Assembly: GCF_000614975.1 (NCBI RefSeq)
Contig: NZ_BALM01000001.1
Span: forward strand, 355,978 to 419,977
Length of the DNA stretch: 64,000 nt
Direction of reading: 5' to 3'
DNA from: Shewanella marina JCM 15074
GTDB taxonomy: Bacteria; Pseudomonadota; Gammaproteobacteria; Enterobacterales; Shewanellaceae
Part shown: piece after piece, positions 1 through 9,321 of the stretch
Position numbering within the stretch: position 1 is the first letter of the stretch
Layout of the letters: every line of letters begins with the position of its first letter
Translations under genes and position numbers: made by a program
The notes under the pieces: generated by a model
The model's input: only the letters and a program-made list of their open reading frames with translations
Database searches by the model: none
Told to the model about the DNA's origin: nothing

Positions 1-356
1 TTATCCTGATAACCTGCAAAGGTCAAACAACATTTTTACATAAATTAGAGGTGAATTATTAATGTTATCAATAAATTTAACATATTACCTTTACGTAAAC
101 TGTATTTGTTGATGTTGTAGGTTACTGAATAAAAGCATAATTTAGGGTTTTATATTATTTGTAATCAAACGACTAACTGAAGGCTATACAAAAAACAGTT
201 GATGTTTAACAAATAATTGAATGGATGAATGAGTATTCATAAATAATGATTTTTTATTTAAAATGATTGAAAGGGTAAATTTCTTGATTAAGTACAGAGT
301 AATATAGTGCAGTAAACAGTATAATACTGGGTTGTATTGTGATGACTGAGGCTACA
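1..356. other. AT-rich intergenic region upstream of yhcC
   Basis: No credible open reading frame, RNA gene or terminator is visible here. The stretch is strongly AT-rich and probably holds the promoter of the radical-SAM gene that follows. It may also hold a promoter for a leftward gene outside the window. I could not pick a convincing -35/-10 pair. A short Shine-Dalgarno-like TGAGG lies just before the ATG at 357. Confidence 0.4.
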
Positions 357-1264
357 ATGGGGCTGGATAAATTTGTAAATACTTTTGGCGCTGTTTGCCG
401 TGATAAATATGGCGAGCGCTTACGTAAGTTAACTATCGATGCTAAGTTTACCTGCCCAATAGGGATGGGACGCTTGGTCGTGGTGGCTGCACCTTTTGTA
501 ATGTTGCCTCATTTAGTGCTGAACATCGTACTGAACTCACGATTACTGAGCAATTGAGCCAAGGTCGTGCCAGATTAGTTAAAAAACCTTCAAAGTATAT
601 TGCGTATTTTCAAGCATATACCAGTACCTATGATGAGTATCAGCTACTCAAACAAAAATATGATCAAGCGATTCAAGAAGCTGATATTGTTGGTTTATGT
701 GTTGGTACTCGACCAGATTGCGTTTCTGATGACGTATTAGCATTATTAGTGAGCTATCAACAACAAGGTATTGATGTGTGGCTTGAGCTGGGTCTACAAA
801 GCGCTAATGATGCCACTTTAAAACGTATTAATCGGGGTCATGACTTTGCAACCTATGCTGATACTGTTACCCGAGCTCGTGCTTTAGGTTTAAAGGTATG
901 CACACATTTAATTTTGGGGTTACCGGGTGAAGCGCATCAAGATTATATGCAAACTTTGGCTAAGGTATTAGAGACTGGTGTTGATGGTCTAAAACTGCAT
1001 CCTTTACATATCGTCGAAGGAAGTGTGATGGCTAAAGCTTGGCGTGCTGGAAAAATGCAACTGCTAACACTTGAAGACTATAGTTACTCTGCTTCAGAGA
1101 TGATCCGCCACACGCCAAAAGAAATTATTTTTCATCGAGTCACGGCTTATGCTAAAAAACCAATGTTATTAGGGCCAGATTGGTGTGGTTATCGCTGGAA
1201 TGGGCTAGTGGCTATTGTTGATAATTTAGCTGCTCATGGTGGTCAAGGTGAGGCACTTATTTAA
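357..1264 (+). pseudogene. yhcC: YhcC/TIGR01212-family radical SAM protein, frameshifted
   Basis: This is the YhcC family of radical SAM proteins, whose exact substrate is not firmly established. The first part reads MGLDKFVNTFG up to a cysteine followed by proline. The rest, with the CTFC cluster cysteines, GLCVGTRPDC, ELGLQ, INRGHDF and KLHPLHI, continues in another frame. One base is missing near 457: the text reads cccaatagg where cccaaatagg would restore the family motif CPNRDG. With that base the gene encodes about 302 residues, close to E. coli YhcC. ATG 357 is preferred to GTG 339 because it aligns with the family start. The single homopolymer deletion suggests sequencing error rather than real inactivation. 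Confidence 0.85.
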
Positions 1265-1418
1265 GTTGCTAAATTGATACGTTTTGTTTCCTATTTATCT
1301 TAGTTGTTGTCATTGTTTATTGTTTGGTTTGATTTTTTGTGGGTGGTTGCGATTGCCATATAACAGCGTATTATAAGCTGGGTATTGGATATTTTGTAAC
1401 GCAAAGAGGGGCCTTTCG

Positions 1419-1784
1419 ATGGCATCAGCGGAATTAGATACAATTTTAGACCTAACAACTCTGGAACAATATTGTAGTGCCATTGGCGCGGGTACATTAT
1501 TAAAAAGTGTTGTTTTATTTGAGCAGTTAATGCCTGAATATGTAGGTAATCTGCAAACTGCATTTGACGCTAACGACAAAGATACTCTATGTGCTGAAGC
1601 GCATAAGTTTAAAGGTGCTGCTGGTTCAGTTGGTCTAAAGCGTATTCGTGAATATGCGCAACTGTTACAACATGGCAACGAGCCGGCTTGGGCGAGTGAA
1701 CATCAAGAGTGGTTACAAGCAATTGTGAGATTCTCAAACGAAGATCTGCAACAACTCAAAGCTTATTTACAAGCTAAAGCTTAA
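1419..1784 (+). CDS. hptA: HptA-like histidine phosphotransfer protein
   Basis: This is a 121-residue single-domain Hpt protein. The phospho-accepting histidine is His62 in the motif AHKFKGAAGSVGL, within a predicted four-helix bundle and with no kinase domain attached. In Shewanella oneidensis the equivalent stand-alone protein HptA passes phosphate in the split Arc system to the regulator ArcA, replacing the Hpt domain that E. coli carries on ArcB. Position just upstream of oxyR supports that identity. A good ribosome site (GAGGGG) precedes ATG 1419, and a terminator follows, so it is transcribed alone. The family call is secure; the Arc role is inferred from synteny and length. Confidence 0.85.
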   Translation: MASAELDTILDLTTLEQYCSAIGAGTLLKSVVLFEQLMPEYVGNLQTAFDANDKDTLCAEAHKFKGAAGSVGLKRIREYAQLLQHGNEPAWASEHQEWLQAIVRFSNEDLQQLKAYLQAKA

Positions 1785-1810
1785 ACGTTAAGTCAGTGTT
1801 GTCTTTATTT

Positions 1811-1836
1811 ATAGCGTCTTTCGACGCTATTTTTAT
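1811..1836 (+). terminator. Rho-independent terminator after hptA
   Basis: An 8-bp perfect stem (ATAGCGTC / GACGCTAT) with a TTTC loop is followed by a short T-run, 27 bases after the hptA stop. Confidence 0.8.
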
Positions 1837-2083
1837 TTGCTGATTGCTATTTGTACTGTTTATTTTTAATGAGAATTATTCATTAGAATAAACTGAATAT
1901 TAATTTGTATTAGCTTGATAAAAATTCTGTTTATACTACTAAATTTGTTATGATTTACTCATAAATATTCCAGACTTTTTCGTATTAAAATTGCATTAAC
2001 TGATCAAATTATCAATTGCTTGCATTTAATTATGATAGAGTTTGATCAGCTTATTAATCATATTTTTAATGGTCGTTGGCAAA

Positions 2084-2995
2084 ATGAAGCATTTACCCAG
2101 TTTAAAAAACCTCTATTACTTGGTGAACTTACACCAAGAACAGAATTTTAATCGTGCTGCAAAATTATCTTTTGTGAGCCAATCTACCTTATCAAGTGGT
2201 ATTCAAAACCTTGAAGAGCAATTAGGGCATCAATTGATTGAGCGTGATCATAAGTCATTTATGTTTACCGCGATCGGTGAAGAAGTCGTACAACGCTCTC
2301 GTAAAATCTTGACTGATGTTGATGATTTAGTTGAGTTGGTTAAAAACCAAGGTGAACCAATGACAGGCGAAATTCGCCTAGGTTGTATTCCTACTATTGC
2401 ACCTTTCTTATTAAGTCGAGTGGTAAGGCACTGTCAGCAAACCTATCCTGACTTAAGTTTATTATTGAAAGAAGACACCACAGAACGTTTATTAGAAGCA
2501 TTAGGTAAAGGGCAGTTAGATCTTTTAATTCTTGCTTTACCCGTTGATACTCGCGGTTATCACAGTATGAAAGTGGGTATTGATCCATTTAAGATGGTGG
2601 TTCACAAGGATTTAGATGCTGAAATTTCAGAGCCTTTAGATTATCAGATGTTACCTGATCAAAGTATCTTCTTATTACAAGGTGAGCATTGTATTACTGG
2701 GCATGCTATCACTGCTTGTCAATTAGGGGATAGCGCAAAGGTAAATCCATTTGCAGCAACAAGTTTGCATACCTTAGTGCAGATGGTGAATAGTAAATTA
2801 GGTACCACCTTCCTACCGCAAATGGCGATAGATGCGGGTATTCTTCATGATACTGACTTGGTCGTTAAGAATCCTCCGGGCGAAACACCGTATCGTGATA
2901 TTGGATTAGTGTGGCGCCAGACGACAAGCCGTATTCTAACTTTTAGAACGTTAGGCTTAGAAATTCAAAAGCTACTAGAACAAGAACCAAAGTAA
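2084..2995 (+). CDS. oxyR: LysR-type hydrogen peroxide sensor OxyR
   Basis: This is a 303-residue LysR regulator, close in length to E. coli OxyR. An N-terminal winged helix (NRAAKLSFVSQSTLSSGIQNLE) is followed by the effector domain. The peroxide-sensing pair is present as Cys203 and Cys212, nine residues apart (EHCITGHAITAC), the same spacing as C199 and C208 in E. coli. The family text IPTIAPFLL and ATSLHTLVQMV also matches. OxyR activates catalase, peroxidase and iron-protection genes when the cysteines form a disulfide. The start at ATG 2084 (MKHLPSLKNL) matches the family; the frame is open to TTG 2042, but that would add an unlikely hydrophobic tail. It is monocistronic and convergent with cyaC. 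Confidence 0.9.
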   Translation: MKHLPSLKNLYYLVNLHQEQNFNRAAKLSFVSQSTLSSGIQNLEEQLGHQLIERDHKSFMFTAIGEEVVQRSRKILTDVDDLVELVKNQGEPMTGEIRLGCIPTIAPFLLSRVVRHCQQTYPDLSLLLKEDTTERLLEALGKGQLDLLILALPVDTRGYHSMKVGIDPFKMVVHKDLDAEISEPLDYQMLPDQSIFLLQGEHCITGHAITACQLGDSAKVNPFAATSLHTLVQMVNSKLGTTFLPQMAIDAGILHDTDLVVKNPPGETPYRDIGLVWRQTTSRILTFRTLGLEIQKLLEQEPK

Positions 2996-3013
2996 GATTT
3001 TATATAGCAAAAA

Positions 3014-3037
3014 AGCACCATAGTGGTGCTTTTTTTA
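3014..3037. terminator. Bidirectional terminator between oxyR and cyaC
   Basis: The stem AGCACCA / TGGTGCT with a three-base loop is flanked by an A-run on the left and a T-run on the right. It can end transcription of oxyR (+) and of the convergent cyaC (-). Confidence 0.85.
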
Positions 3038-3068
3038 TATCCAATATTTGGGGTGTTGGCATTAGTTA

Positions 3069-4135
3069 TTATTTTGGTGAAACGCCATAAACATCAATAG
3101 AATGCTGTTTACCTTTAAGGATCATCGGTCCTAAGTTATGTAAGTTATACTTTGAATCTTGACGTTCGATACGGTTAGCCAATGCACCTGACATTAACAT
3201 TCTTTGACCGAGTGGATTACATTGATCTTGAAGTCTAGCGAGGGTATTTAATACATCACTAAAAAAGCTGATCTCTTGCTTTTGAACACCCACTACCGCA
3301 GCCACGACTTGGCCACAATGTGCCGCGGCTTTGAATTTTGGTACAAAGCCATAATGCTCTTCAAAATAATGACGTTGCCAATTAAGTTGCTGGCTAAATT
3401 CATAATAGATATTCATCGATCTATCTTTAATGATGCCTTGCTTAAGTGGCCAATGGATCAGTACTGCATCACCCATGTAACGGTATATTTCAGCCTCGTT
3501 ATTATCAACAGTATCGGCAAGTAGGCTAAAGCTATCTTGAATAAGTCGACTAAATCGATAATCACCTAAAGATTCAGCGTGCGTGGTCGATGCAACCATA
3601 TCTAGATACAGAAATAAGCGCTGTTCATAACGTGGTTGATGATACTTACCTAACCAATGTTAAGTAATACTCGTGGGCCAACAAGAAGCGCCATCTGTTC
3701 GATAAAGGCTAAACCAATACGAACAATGACAAGGTAAACAATTAATGCTTGGAATGATGGGCTATATAAAATATGAGAACTGAGCATTTGTCTCAGTGTC
3801 GCCATGTGGTTTTCAATTGCCCACATGTTTAAGAACTGAGTTAGATATGCGAGAGTTGTCGCGCCAAGAAGTAAGAAAAGTCCTTTGAAAATAACTGAGA
3901 ATATATAAGGAAGACGGTTAATCGCGCTGAAGTCGGCTATTAAGTTAGACATCCAATGGAGACTGCCAAAAATAATACCCATATAGATAGCTAAAGTCAT
4001 TAAATCAGCAGAGCCGACAGCCCATTGGGGTAAGTCGGTTGATTGTGCGTAGCGGAAGAATACAAATGCCGCCATGGCACCGGTCCATGCAAAAATTGCA
4101 AAAACTAATTTTTTTGCCTGCTGTTGGGCTTTCAC
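3069..4135 (-). pseudogene. cyaC: Membrane-anchored class III adenylate cyclase, frameshifted
   Basis: This is the CyaC type of class III nucleotide cyclase. The N-terminal part (4135 to about 3658) has several hydrophobic membrane segments. The C-terminal part carries the cyclase catalytic domain: a metal-binding Asp in FLYLDMVAST, a second in YMGDAVL, and SDVLNTLARLQ near the active site. The two parts are in different frames. One base is missing near 3658 (coding strand reads ATTGGTTAGGTAAG; an added T gives NIGLGKYHQPRYEQ, the usual linker). The repaired protein is about 355 residues. GTG 4135 is the only start in frame, with an upstream stop 18 bases before it. In S. oneidensis CyaC supplies cAMP for CRP-dependent anaerobic respiration. 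The break is probably a sequencing deletion. Confidence 0.8.
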
Positions 4136-4217
4136 TTCGAAAAGATAATCCTAGTACAACAATCACTGAGATGAGGCGGTAGTTTATAGAATGATTAAGG
4201 TTCTGGCTAGTGCTATA

Positions 4218-4232
4218 TGTGATCTTAATCAA
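4218..4232. promoter_or_regulatory. FNR/CRP-type palindrome upstream of cyaC
   Basis: TGTGATCTTAATCAA matches nine of ten FNR/EtrA consensus bases (TTGAT-N4-ATCAA, read as GTGAT-CTTA-ATCAA) and partly the CRP consensus. It lies about 83 bases upstream of the cyaC GTG, between mutH and cyaC. The function is inferred from the motif only. Confidence 0.45.
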
Positions 4233-4246
4233 GCTTGCAGCAACTG

Positions 4247-4930
4247 TTAACTCTGTTCGCTTAAAAATCGAGAAATTATCTGCGCAGTAAATTGAGTTTT
4301 AAGATAAAACCCCCTCGGATTGATTAATTTAATTTGTCCATTTTCTGCAATAGATTCAGTCACTACTTTGCTATTCGCCGCTTTAGGTCTTAGTTGTAAT
4401 ACTTCGCCGTGTCGAGCGGTCAATTTTTCCGCTTTACCTAAGGCAATTTGTTCCATAATTTCTTCCCAATCTTGCTGTAATTGCTGTCTCTCTTGTTGAT
4501 TTGGACGCCATAGTATTGGCGTACCTATTTGTCGATCTTTGACTGCAATTTTACGGTCACCTTGAATGGGGATCCATAACACTTGCTGTAGCTTATGGTA
4601 CACCAAACTATGTTCCCAAGTGAGGCCACTGATATTAGTTAATGGGGCGACGCATACATAAGTGGTTTCAAGAGGTTTACCATTTTGACCGAGTGGGATT
4701 GTTTTTAGTTCTACCCCTAAATGCAAGAAGTCTTGCTGGGGTTTTGAACCTGCTGTTGCCCCCAGTTCTAGTTCCATTAATTGGCCAATCCAGCCTTTGT
4801 CTCTAACCAAGCTGGTTGGTGTTTGCAAATTATGCTCATCGGCAAGTTGACCTAAGGTGAGTCCGGCCATATCTCGAGCGCGTTGCATTAATTCATCAAT
4901 ACTGGCGGGTTGTTTCATTGTATGTGTCAT
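4247..4930 (-). CDS. mutH: DNA mismatch repair endonuclease MutH
   Basis: MutH nicks the unmethylated strand at hemimethylated GATC sites after activation by MutS and MutL. The 227-residue product matches E. coli MutH (229 residues) along its length. The catalytic triad is present as Asp67, Glu74 and Lys76 in [16 protein letters not shown], with the same spacing as D70, E77 and K79. [27 protein letters not shown] and the C-terminal PRGFYLK are also conserved. ATG 4930 is used; ATG 4918 is an alternative and neither has a clear ribosome site. It is followed by cyaC on the same strand, about 110 bases away. Confidence 0.92.
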   Translation of the reverse strand: MTHTMKQPASIDELMQRARDMAGLTLGQLADEHNLQTPTSLVRDKGWIGQLMELELGATAGSKPQQDFLHLGVELKTIPLGQNGKPLETTYVCVAPLTNISGLTWEHSLVYHKLQQVLWIPIQGDRKIAVKDRQIGTPILWRPNQQERQQLQQDWEEIMEQIALGKAEKLTARHGEVLQLRPKAANSKVVTESIAENGQIKLINPRGFYLKTQFTAQIISRFLSEQS

Positions 4931-5120
4931 TAATTTAGTTTAGTTAAGATTATTGTAGCGATTAATGAAGTGGTTATAAAATGCTCACCTTGGTTCGGGG
5001 AATATATAACACTAATGGAATGTTTGTAAGGTACTGTAATTAAACTAATTAATCTAGGGTTGTCAGAAAGGTTATTTTTTTTTACCAATATTAATAATAT
5101 TTCCCCTCGTTCCCCACATA

Positions 5121-5144
5121 GTTATCCACAGAAATGTGGGATAA
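5121..5144. repeat. DnaA-box-containing hairpin, copy 1
   Basis: GTTATCCACA, then GAAA, then TGTGGGATAAC form an inverted repeat with one bulged G. The left arm contains TTATCCACA (5122-5130), identical to a strong DnaA-box consensus, and the right arm is a near match in the opposite direction. The same core recurs at 5451-5477. Confidence 0.6.
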
Positions 5145-5450
5145 CTTTACAAAAAAGCGAGTTACTGCAATGTAAACTTGATGTCAACGTAAATATTATC
5201 GCTTTAATAATCAAATCTTCATTGATTTTTTTTTATTTTTGAGAAAATAAGATGATTTTTCATTCAGCTTATACAGTACTTTTGTTGTTGTTTAAAAAGT
5301 GTTCAATATTGTTTATTACACTGTTTTTTTAACGTGATTTGTTTTTACTTGTTGTTTTTGAAGAAATTATTTTGTGTTTAGGTTGTTTTTAATATTATCT
5401 TATAAAAAGTTTTAGAGAGTTTTAACCAAATATACCCGAGTTTCAAACAG

Positions 5451-5482
5451 AGATATCCACAGAAAATGTGGATATCTTTTTA
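5451..5482 (+). repeat. DnaA-box-like hairpin, copy 2, with T-run
   Basis: An 11-bp perfect stem (AGATATCCACA / TGTGGATATCT) with loop GAAAA is followed by a T-run, so it also resembles a rightward intrinsic terminator or leader attenuator about 140 bases before rppH. No gene lies upstream on this strand to need a terminator. Its core matches the hairpin at 5121-5144. Confidence 0.6.
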
Positions 5483-5620
5483 TTTGTTGAAGAGTCGCTG
5501 TTGATAACCTTGTGCTATTTGCAGAATTTATCCGCTATATCGTGTAAATAGGAGTTTGCCGCCAGCCATGCTTTATGAAACAATCAGAGTTAATAAAGTT
5601 TATCTACAATTGGAGTCCAT

Positions 5621-6136
5621 GTGATTGATAGTGACGGCTTTCGCGCGAATGTGGGCATCATTATCTGTAATCGCTATGGTCAAGTTATGTGGGCCCGTCG
5701 ATTTGGGCAGCACTCTTGGCAATTCCCGCAAGGTGGGGTGGATGACGGAGAGTCAGCCGAAGAAGCGATGTACCGAGAATTGTATGAAGAAGTTGGTTTA
5801 AAACCTGAACATGTACAAATTTTGACATCGACCCGGTCTTGGTTACGTTATCGACTACCAAAGCGTTTAGTGAGACAAGATAGTAAGCCGGTATGTATCG
5901 GCCAAAAACAAAAATGGTTTTTATTGCAATTAAAGAGTCAGGATTCTGCTGTAAATTTAAATTCATCAGGTCATCCTGAGTTTGATGACTGGCGTTGGGT
6001 CAGTTATTGGTATCCGGTTAGACAGGTAGTGTCTTTTAAAAGAGATGTTTACCGGAAAGTGATGAAAGAGTTTGCAGCTACTGCTTTGCCTTTTCAAGCT
6101 AAAGAGCCAATTAGGAAAAGATTTAAACGTTATTAG
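5621..6136 (+). CDS. rppH: RNA pyrophosphohydrolase RppH
   Basis: RppH removes pyrophosphate from the 5' end of triphosphorylated mRNA and so triggers RNase E decay. The 171-residue protein opens with [17 protein letters not shown]. It contains a complete Nudix box ([23 protein letters not shown] at about residues 37-60, with key residues REL and EEVGL). The [11 protein letters not shown] segment is typical of bacterial RppH. The start is GTG 5621, which aligns with the family N-terminus. It is followed 15 bases later by ptsP, the common rppH-ptsP pairing in gammaproteobacteria. Confidence 0.93.
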   Translation: MIDSDGFRANVGIIICNRYGQVMWARRFGQHSWQFPQGGVDDGESAEEAMYRELYEEVGLKPEHVQILTSTRSWLRYRLPKRLVRQDSKPVCIGQKQKWFLLQLKSQDSAVNLNSSGHPEFDDWRWVSYWYPVRQVVSFKRDVYRKVMKEFAATALPFQAKEPIRKRFKRY

Positions 6137-6151
6137 CATTAGGATGATATC

Positions 6152-8380
6152 GTGTTAAATACACTCAGGGATATAACACAAGCAGTTGCGAGTGTTAAGA
6201 ATATTGCAGCTGCATTGTCGATACTTGTTGAAGAAGTTAATCGAGCTATGGCGACTCAATGTTGTTCAATTTACCTGCTTGAACAGCAAGATTTGATTTT
6301 GTCTGCAACTGAAGGATTAGCACAAGAGGCGGTCGGTGTCGTAAAGATGCCGATGTCTCAAGGCCTTGTGGGGTTAGTCGTTGAGCGTGAGGAGCCGATT
6401 AATTTGGCCGACGCTAGCCAACATCGTCGCTTTAAACTTTTTCCTGAGATTGGTGAAGAGATATACCGAGCTTTTCTTGCTGTTCCGATTACCTACCAAA
6501 AGAAAGTGCTGGGCGTCATAGTGGTTCAACAAGCTACCAGTCGGCAGTTTAGCTCGGGTGAAGAAGCTTTTTTGATGACGTTAGCGGCTCACCTTGGTAC
6601 TTTAATTAAAAATTTAAAGCGCAAACAAATTTACCATTCGCAACATCAAGTTTTATACCATGCAACCGGTGTTTCTGCAGGTATTGGCATAGGTAAAGCA
6701 CTGGTTTTCGGTGGTGAGATTGATATTGTTCAAGCTGAAGTCTTCACCGATAGAATTCAATATGAGTTATCCCGCTTAGACAGTGCAGTTTCGCGCTGTA
6801 TTGAAAGTATTAATAATCTAATTCAACGCTTTGATGAGCAACAAGATGAAGAACTCGCTGGCATCTTGTCGGCTTTATTACATCTATTACAACCCACAAG
6901 CCTTGCTGGTGAGTATGAAGCGGAAGTGAGGCTAGGTGTTATCGCAGAAACAGCGGTGAGCCGTGTCACGCTAAAATATATCAAACAGTTTGAAGCGATG
7001 GCTGATAGTTACTTACAGCAGCGCGCTAATGATATTCGCGATCTTGGTAAAAAAGTACTGCGACAATTAATTGAGCCAGAACAATTAGAGCTTCCCCCTA
7101 ACCAGCCGGTGGTGTTGTTTGCCAAAGACGCCGACACAACATTATTGGCAGAGTTTCCTCTTGCCAATCTAAAAGGTATCGTGACTGAAGTGGGCGGCGC
7201 TAACTCTCACGCCGCTATTTTTGCCCGTGCATTATCTATTCCTGCACTTATCGGTATCGAGTCTGATATTTTTGCTCAGGTTAATCACCAACAAGTGATC
7301 GTTAATGCGGATAGAGGCCAGCTATTGGTCGCACCTTCTGCCTCTATCATTGCAGAATATCGCAGCTTATTGTCTGCACAACAAATTAAATTAAAGCGCT
7401 TCACTGATGATGTGGCTTTGCCTGATGTAACCCTTGACGGTAAATATTTTCGTTTATTACTGAATATTGGTTTGATCAGTGCATTACCTAAATCATTTGT
7501 TGGTGCACAAGGTGTCGGCTTATATCGCACTGAAATCTTATTTATGCTGCATCGACGTTTTCCTAGCGAATCTGAGCAGGTTAAAGTTTATCAACAAGTG
7601 TTAGATGCCGCTGCTGGTAAAGAAGTGGTAATGCGCACGTTAGATGTCGGTGGCGATAAACCATTAGCCTATTTTCCTTTAAAAGAGGTTAATCCATTTT
7701 TAGGCTGGCGGGGTATCCGTTTTTCATTAGATCACCCCGAGTTATTTTTAGTGCAACTGCGAGCAATGATGTTGGCATCTGTTGGTCGTCAACAATTAAG
7801 TATTTTGTTACCTATGGTGTCAAATATAGAAGAGATTGATTTGGCTCTCGACTATATTAGGCAGGCTTATTTGGAAATTAGCCATGAGCAAGGCAACAAC
7901 TTAATTCCACCTAAAATTGGGGTGATGGTCGAAGTGCCATCGTTGTTGTATCAACTGAGTGAAGTTGCCGATCGTGTTGATTTTGTTTCAATAGGAACCA
8001 ATGATTTAACTCAATACTTACTTGCAGTCGATCGTAACAATCCTAAAGTTGCAGAACTTTATAATAGCTATCATCCGAGCGTATTAAGAGCATTACATCG
8101 TACACGTTTTGATTGCACCTTAAATAATTTAGAGGTTTGCGTTTGCGGTGAGTTAGCGGGGGAGTTGTATGGCGCACTGTTGTTAATCGCTATGGGATAT
8201 ACCCGTTTAAGCATGAACCAGAGTGCACTCATAAAAGTAAAATATATGCTGCGCCGTATTGATAGTCAAAATTTACAACAATTATTGGATCAAGTGCTAC
8301 AACAACGAAATGGTGAAGCAGTAAAGCATAAAGTGAAGTTGTTTCTTATAGAAAATGGCTTAGATGAATTAGTTAACTAA
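6152..8380 (+). CDS. ptsP: Nitrogen phosphotransferase enzyme I (EI-Ntr)
   Basis: PtsP starts the nitrogen PTS by autophosphorylating with phosphoenolpyruvate and passing phosphate to NPr. The 742-residue product has an N-terminal GAF domain (about 1-150), where glutamine acts in homologues. It is followed by the PTS enzyme I phosphohistidine domain and the PEP-binding barrel. The active histidine is His353 in GGANSHAAIFARAL. The PEP-binding region shows GLYRTEILFM, LDVGGDKPL and SIGTNDLTQYLLAVDRNN. The start is GTG 6152 (MLNTLRDITQAV), as in E. coli. It lies in an operon with rppH. Confidence 0.93.
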   Translation: MLNTLRDITQAVASVKNIAAALSILVEEVNRAMATQCCSIYLLEQQDLILSATEGLAQEAVGVVKMPMSQGLVGLVVEREEPINLADASQHRRFKLFPEIGEEIYRAFLAVPITYQKKVLGVIVVQQATSRQFSSGEEAFLMTLAAHLGTLIKNLKRKQIYHSQHQVLYHATGVSAGIGIGKALVFGGEIDIVQAEVFTDRIQYELSRLDSAVSRCIESINNLIQRFDEQQDEELAGILSALLHLLQPTSLAGEYEAEVRLGVIAETAVSRVTLKYIKQFEAMADSYLQQRANDIRDLGKKVLRQLIEPEQLELPPNQPVVLFAKDADTTLLAEFPLANLKGIVTEVGGANSHAAIFARALSIPALIGIESDIFAQVNHQQVIVNADRGQLLVAPSASIIAEYRSLLSAQQIKLKRFTDDVALPDVTLDGKYFRLLLNIGLISALPKSFVGAQGVGLYRTEILFMLHRRFPSESEQVKVYQQVLDAAAGKEVVMRTLDVGGDKPLAYFPLKEVNPFLGWRGIRFSLDHPELFLVQLRAMMLASVGRQQLSILLPMVSNIEEIDLALDYIRQAYLEISHEQGNNLIPPKIGVMVEVPSLLYQLSEVADRVDFVSIGTNDLTQYLLAVDRNNPKVAELYNSYHPSVLRALHRTRFDCTLNNLEVCVCGELAGELYGALLLIAMGYTRLSMNQSALIKVKYMLRRIDSQNLQQLLDQVLQQRNGEAVKHKVKLFLIENGLDELVN

Positions 8381-8443
8381 TTGGCTTTTATGCTTTAAGC
8401 TATGTCCCTTATTTTAAAATTTATATTTTGCTAAGGGGCAGTC

Positions 8444-9244
8444 TTGGACACTGTAGTGCAGCTTTTCTTAATCTGTGTGGCATTAGGTGCTGTGGTTGGC
8501 TTTTTAGCAGGATTGTTAGGTATTGGCGGTGGCTTAATCATCGTCCCCGCATTGTTGTATATTTTGCCTAGTGTAGGCTTCCCTAGTAATGTTATTCCGC
8601 ATGTAGCCATTGCGACTTCTCTCGCTGCTATCATTTTGACTTCATTATCATCTGTATATGCGCATAATAAGCGTGGCAATATTAGTTGGCCTTTAGCCCC
8701 TAAAATCTTCCCTGGTATCATTGTTGGTGGCTTAGCTGCTGGATTTATTGCTGATAAAATCAGTGGTGCTAGTTTAACGGTTTTTTTTGCCGTGTTTGTA
8801 TTGGTGATGTCGGTACAGATGTTATACCCAGTAAAACCCAATCGTGCTGAAACCTTACCGAATTCTGTCGGTCTATTTATTATTGCGATCTTTATTGCAT
8901 TAATTGCAGGATTGATGGGCATTGGTGGAGGTGCGTTATTAGTTCCATTTTTAAGCTGGTGTGGCCTTGAGATGCGAAAAGCGGTTGGTTTGTCTTCTGC
9001 TACTGGGTTGTTAATCGCAATATCAGGGACTTTTGCTTATATCATTTCAGGTTGGGATCAGGTTGGTTTACCTGAGTTTACATTAGGTTATATCTATCTA
9101 CCGGCATTATTAGGTATTGTGATTACATCGATTTTTATTGCGCCATTAGGTGTAAAGGCTGCAAGTGTTTGGCCGACATCGGTACTTAAAAAGATTTTTG
9201 CGTTACTATTAGCCGTAATTGGTTTAAAAATGTTGCTTAGTTAA
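8444..9244 (+). CDS. TauE/SafE-family membrane permease
   Basis: This 266-residue integral membrane protein of the TauE/SafE (DUF81) family has about eight hydrophobic segments and the two duplicated glycine-rich repeats typical of it (GFLAGLLGIGGGLIIVPALL near the start and AGLMGIGGGALLVPFLS past the middle). Members export or import sulfite, sulfoacetate or other organosulfur anions; the substrate here cannot be told. The start is TTG 8444, preceded by AAGGGGC. It lies 63 bases after ptsP and 77 before lgt, which may make it part of a longer rightward transcript. Confidence 0.85.
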   Translation: MDTVVQLFLICVALGAVVGFLAGLLGIGGGLIIVPALLYILPSVGFPSNVIPHVAIATSLAAIILTSLSSVYAHNKRGNISWPLAPKIFPGIIVGGLAAGFIADKISGASLTVFFAVFVLVMSVQMLYPVKPNRAETLPNSVGLFIIAIFIALIAGLMGIGGGALLVPFLSWCGLEMRKAVGLSSATGLLIAISGTFAYIISGWDQVGLPEFTLGYIYLPALLGIVITSIFIAPLGVKAASVWPTSVLKKIFALLLAVIGLKMLLS

Positions 9245-9321
9245 CTGAGCAACCAAAGATAACTGTATAACAATTATAGATTTTTAATTATTCATTTCGA
9301 TGAAATTTTAGTGGAATAGCT

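Larger units (their letters stand above)
4931..5620. other. Long AT-rich divergent intergenic region, mutH-rppH
   Basis: These 690 bases separate divergent genes and contain no convincing gene. A 60-codon open frame near 5060 starts with TTG, has low-complexity content and no family resemblance, and is not called. The region holds two hairpins built on the same core (TATCCACAGAAA...TGTGG) at 5121-5144 and 5451-5477, listed separately. Promoters for mutH and rppH must lie here. Confidence 0.5.

Noticed and set aside
1868..1884. Fur-box-like inverted repeat before oxyR (AATGAGAATTATTCATT)
   Set aside because: Two bases short of the usual spacing and in an AT-rich background; not strong enough to report as a site.
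4005..4232. Minus-strand frame that could extend cyaC upstream with another membrane segment
   Set aside because: Joining it to cyaC needs an extra base in the seven-A run to be an insertion, whereas all other errors here are deletions; GTG 4135 is a simpler start, though this is not certain.
5060..5242. 60-codon open frame in the mutH-rppH gap
   Set aside because: It has a TTG start, low-complexity AT-rich content, no ribosome site and no family resemblance, and it overlaps a DnaA-box hairpin.
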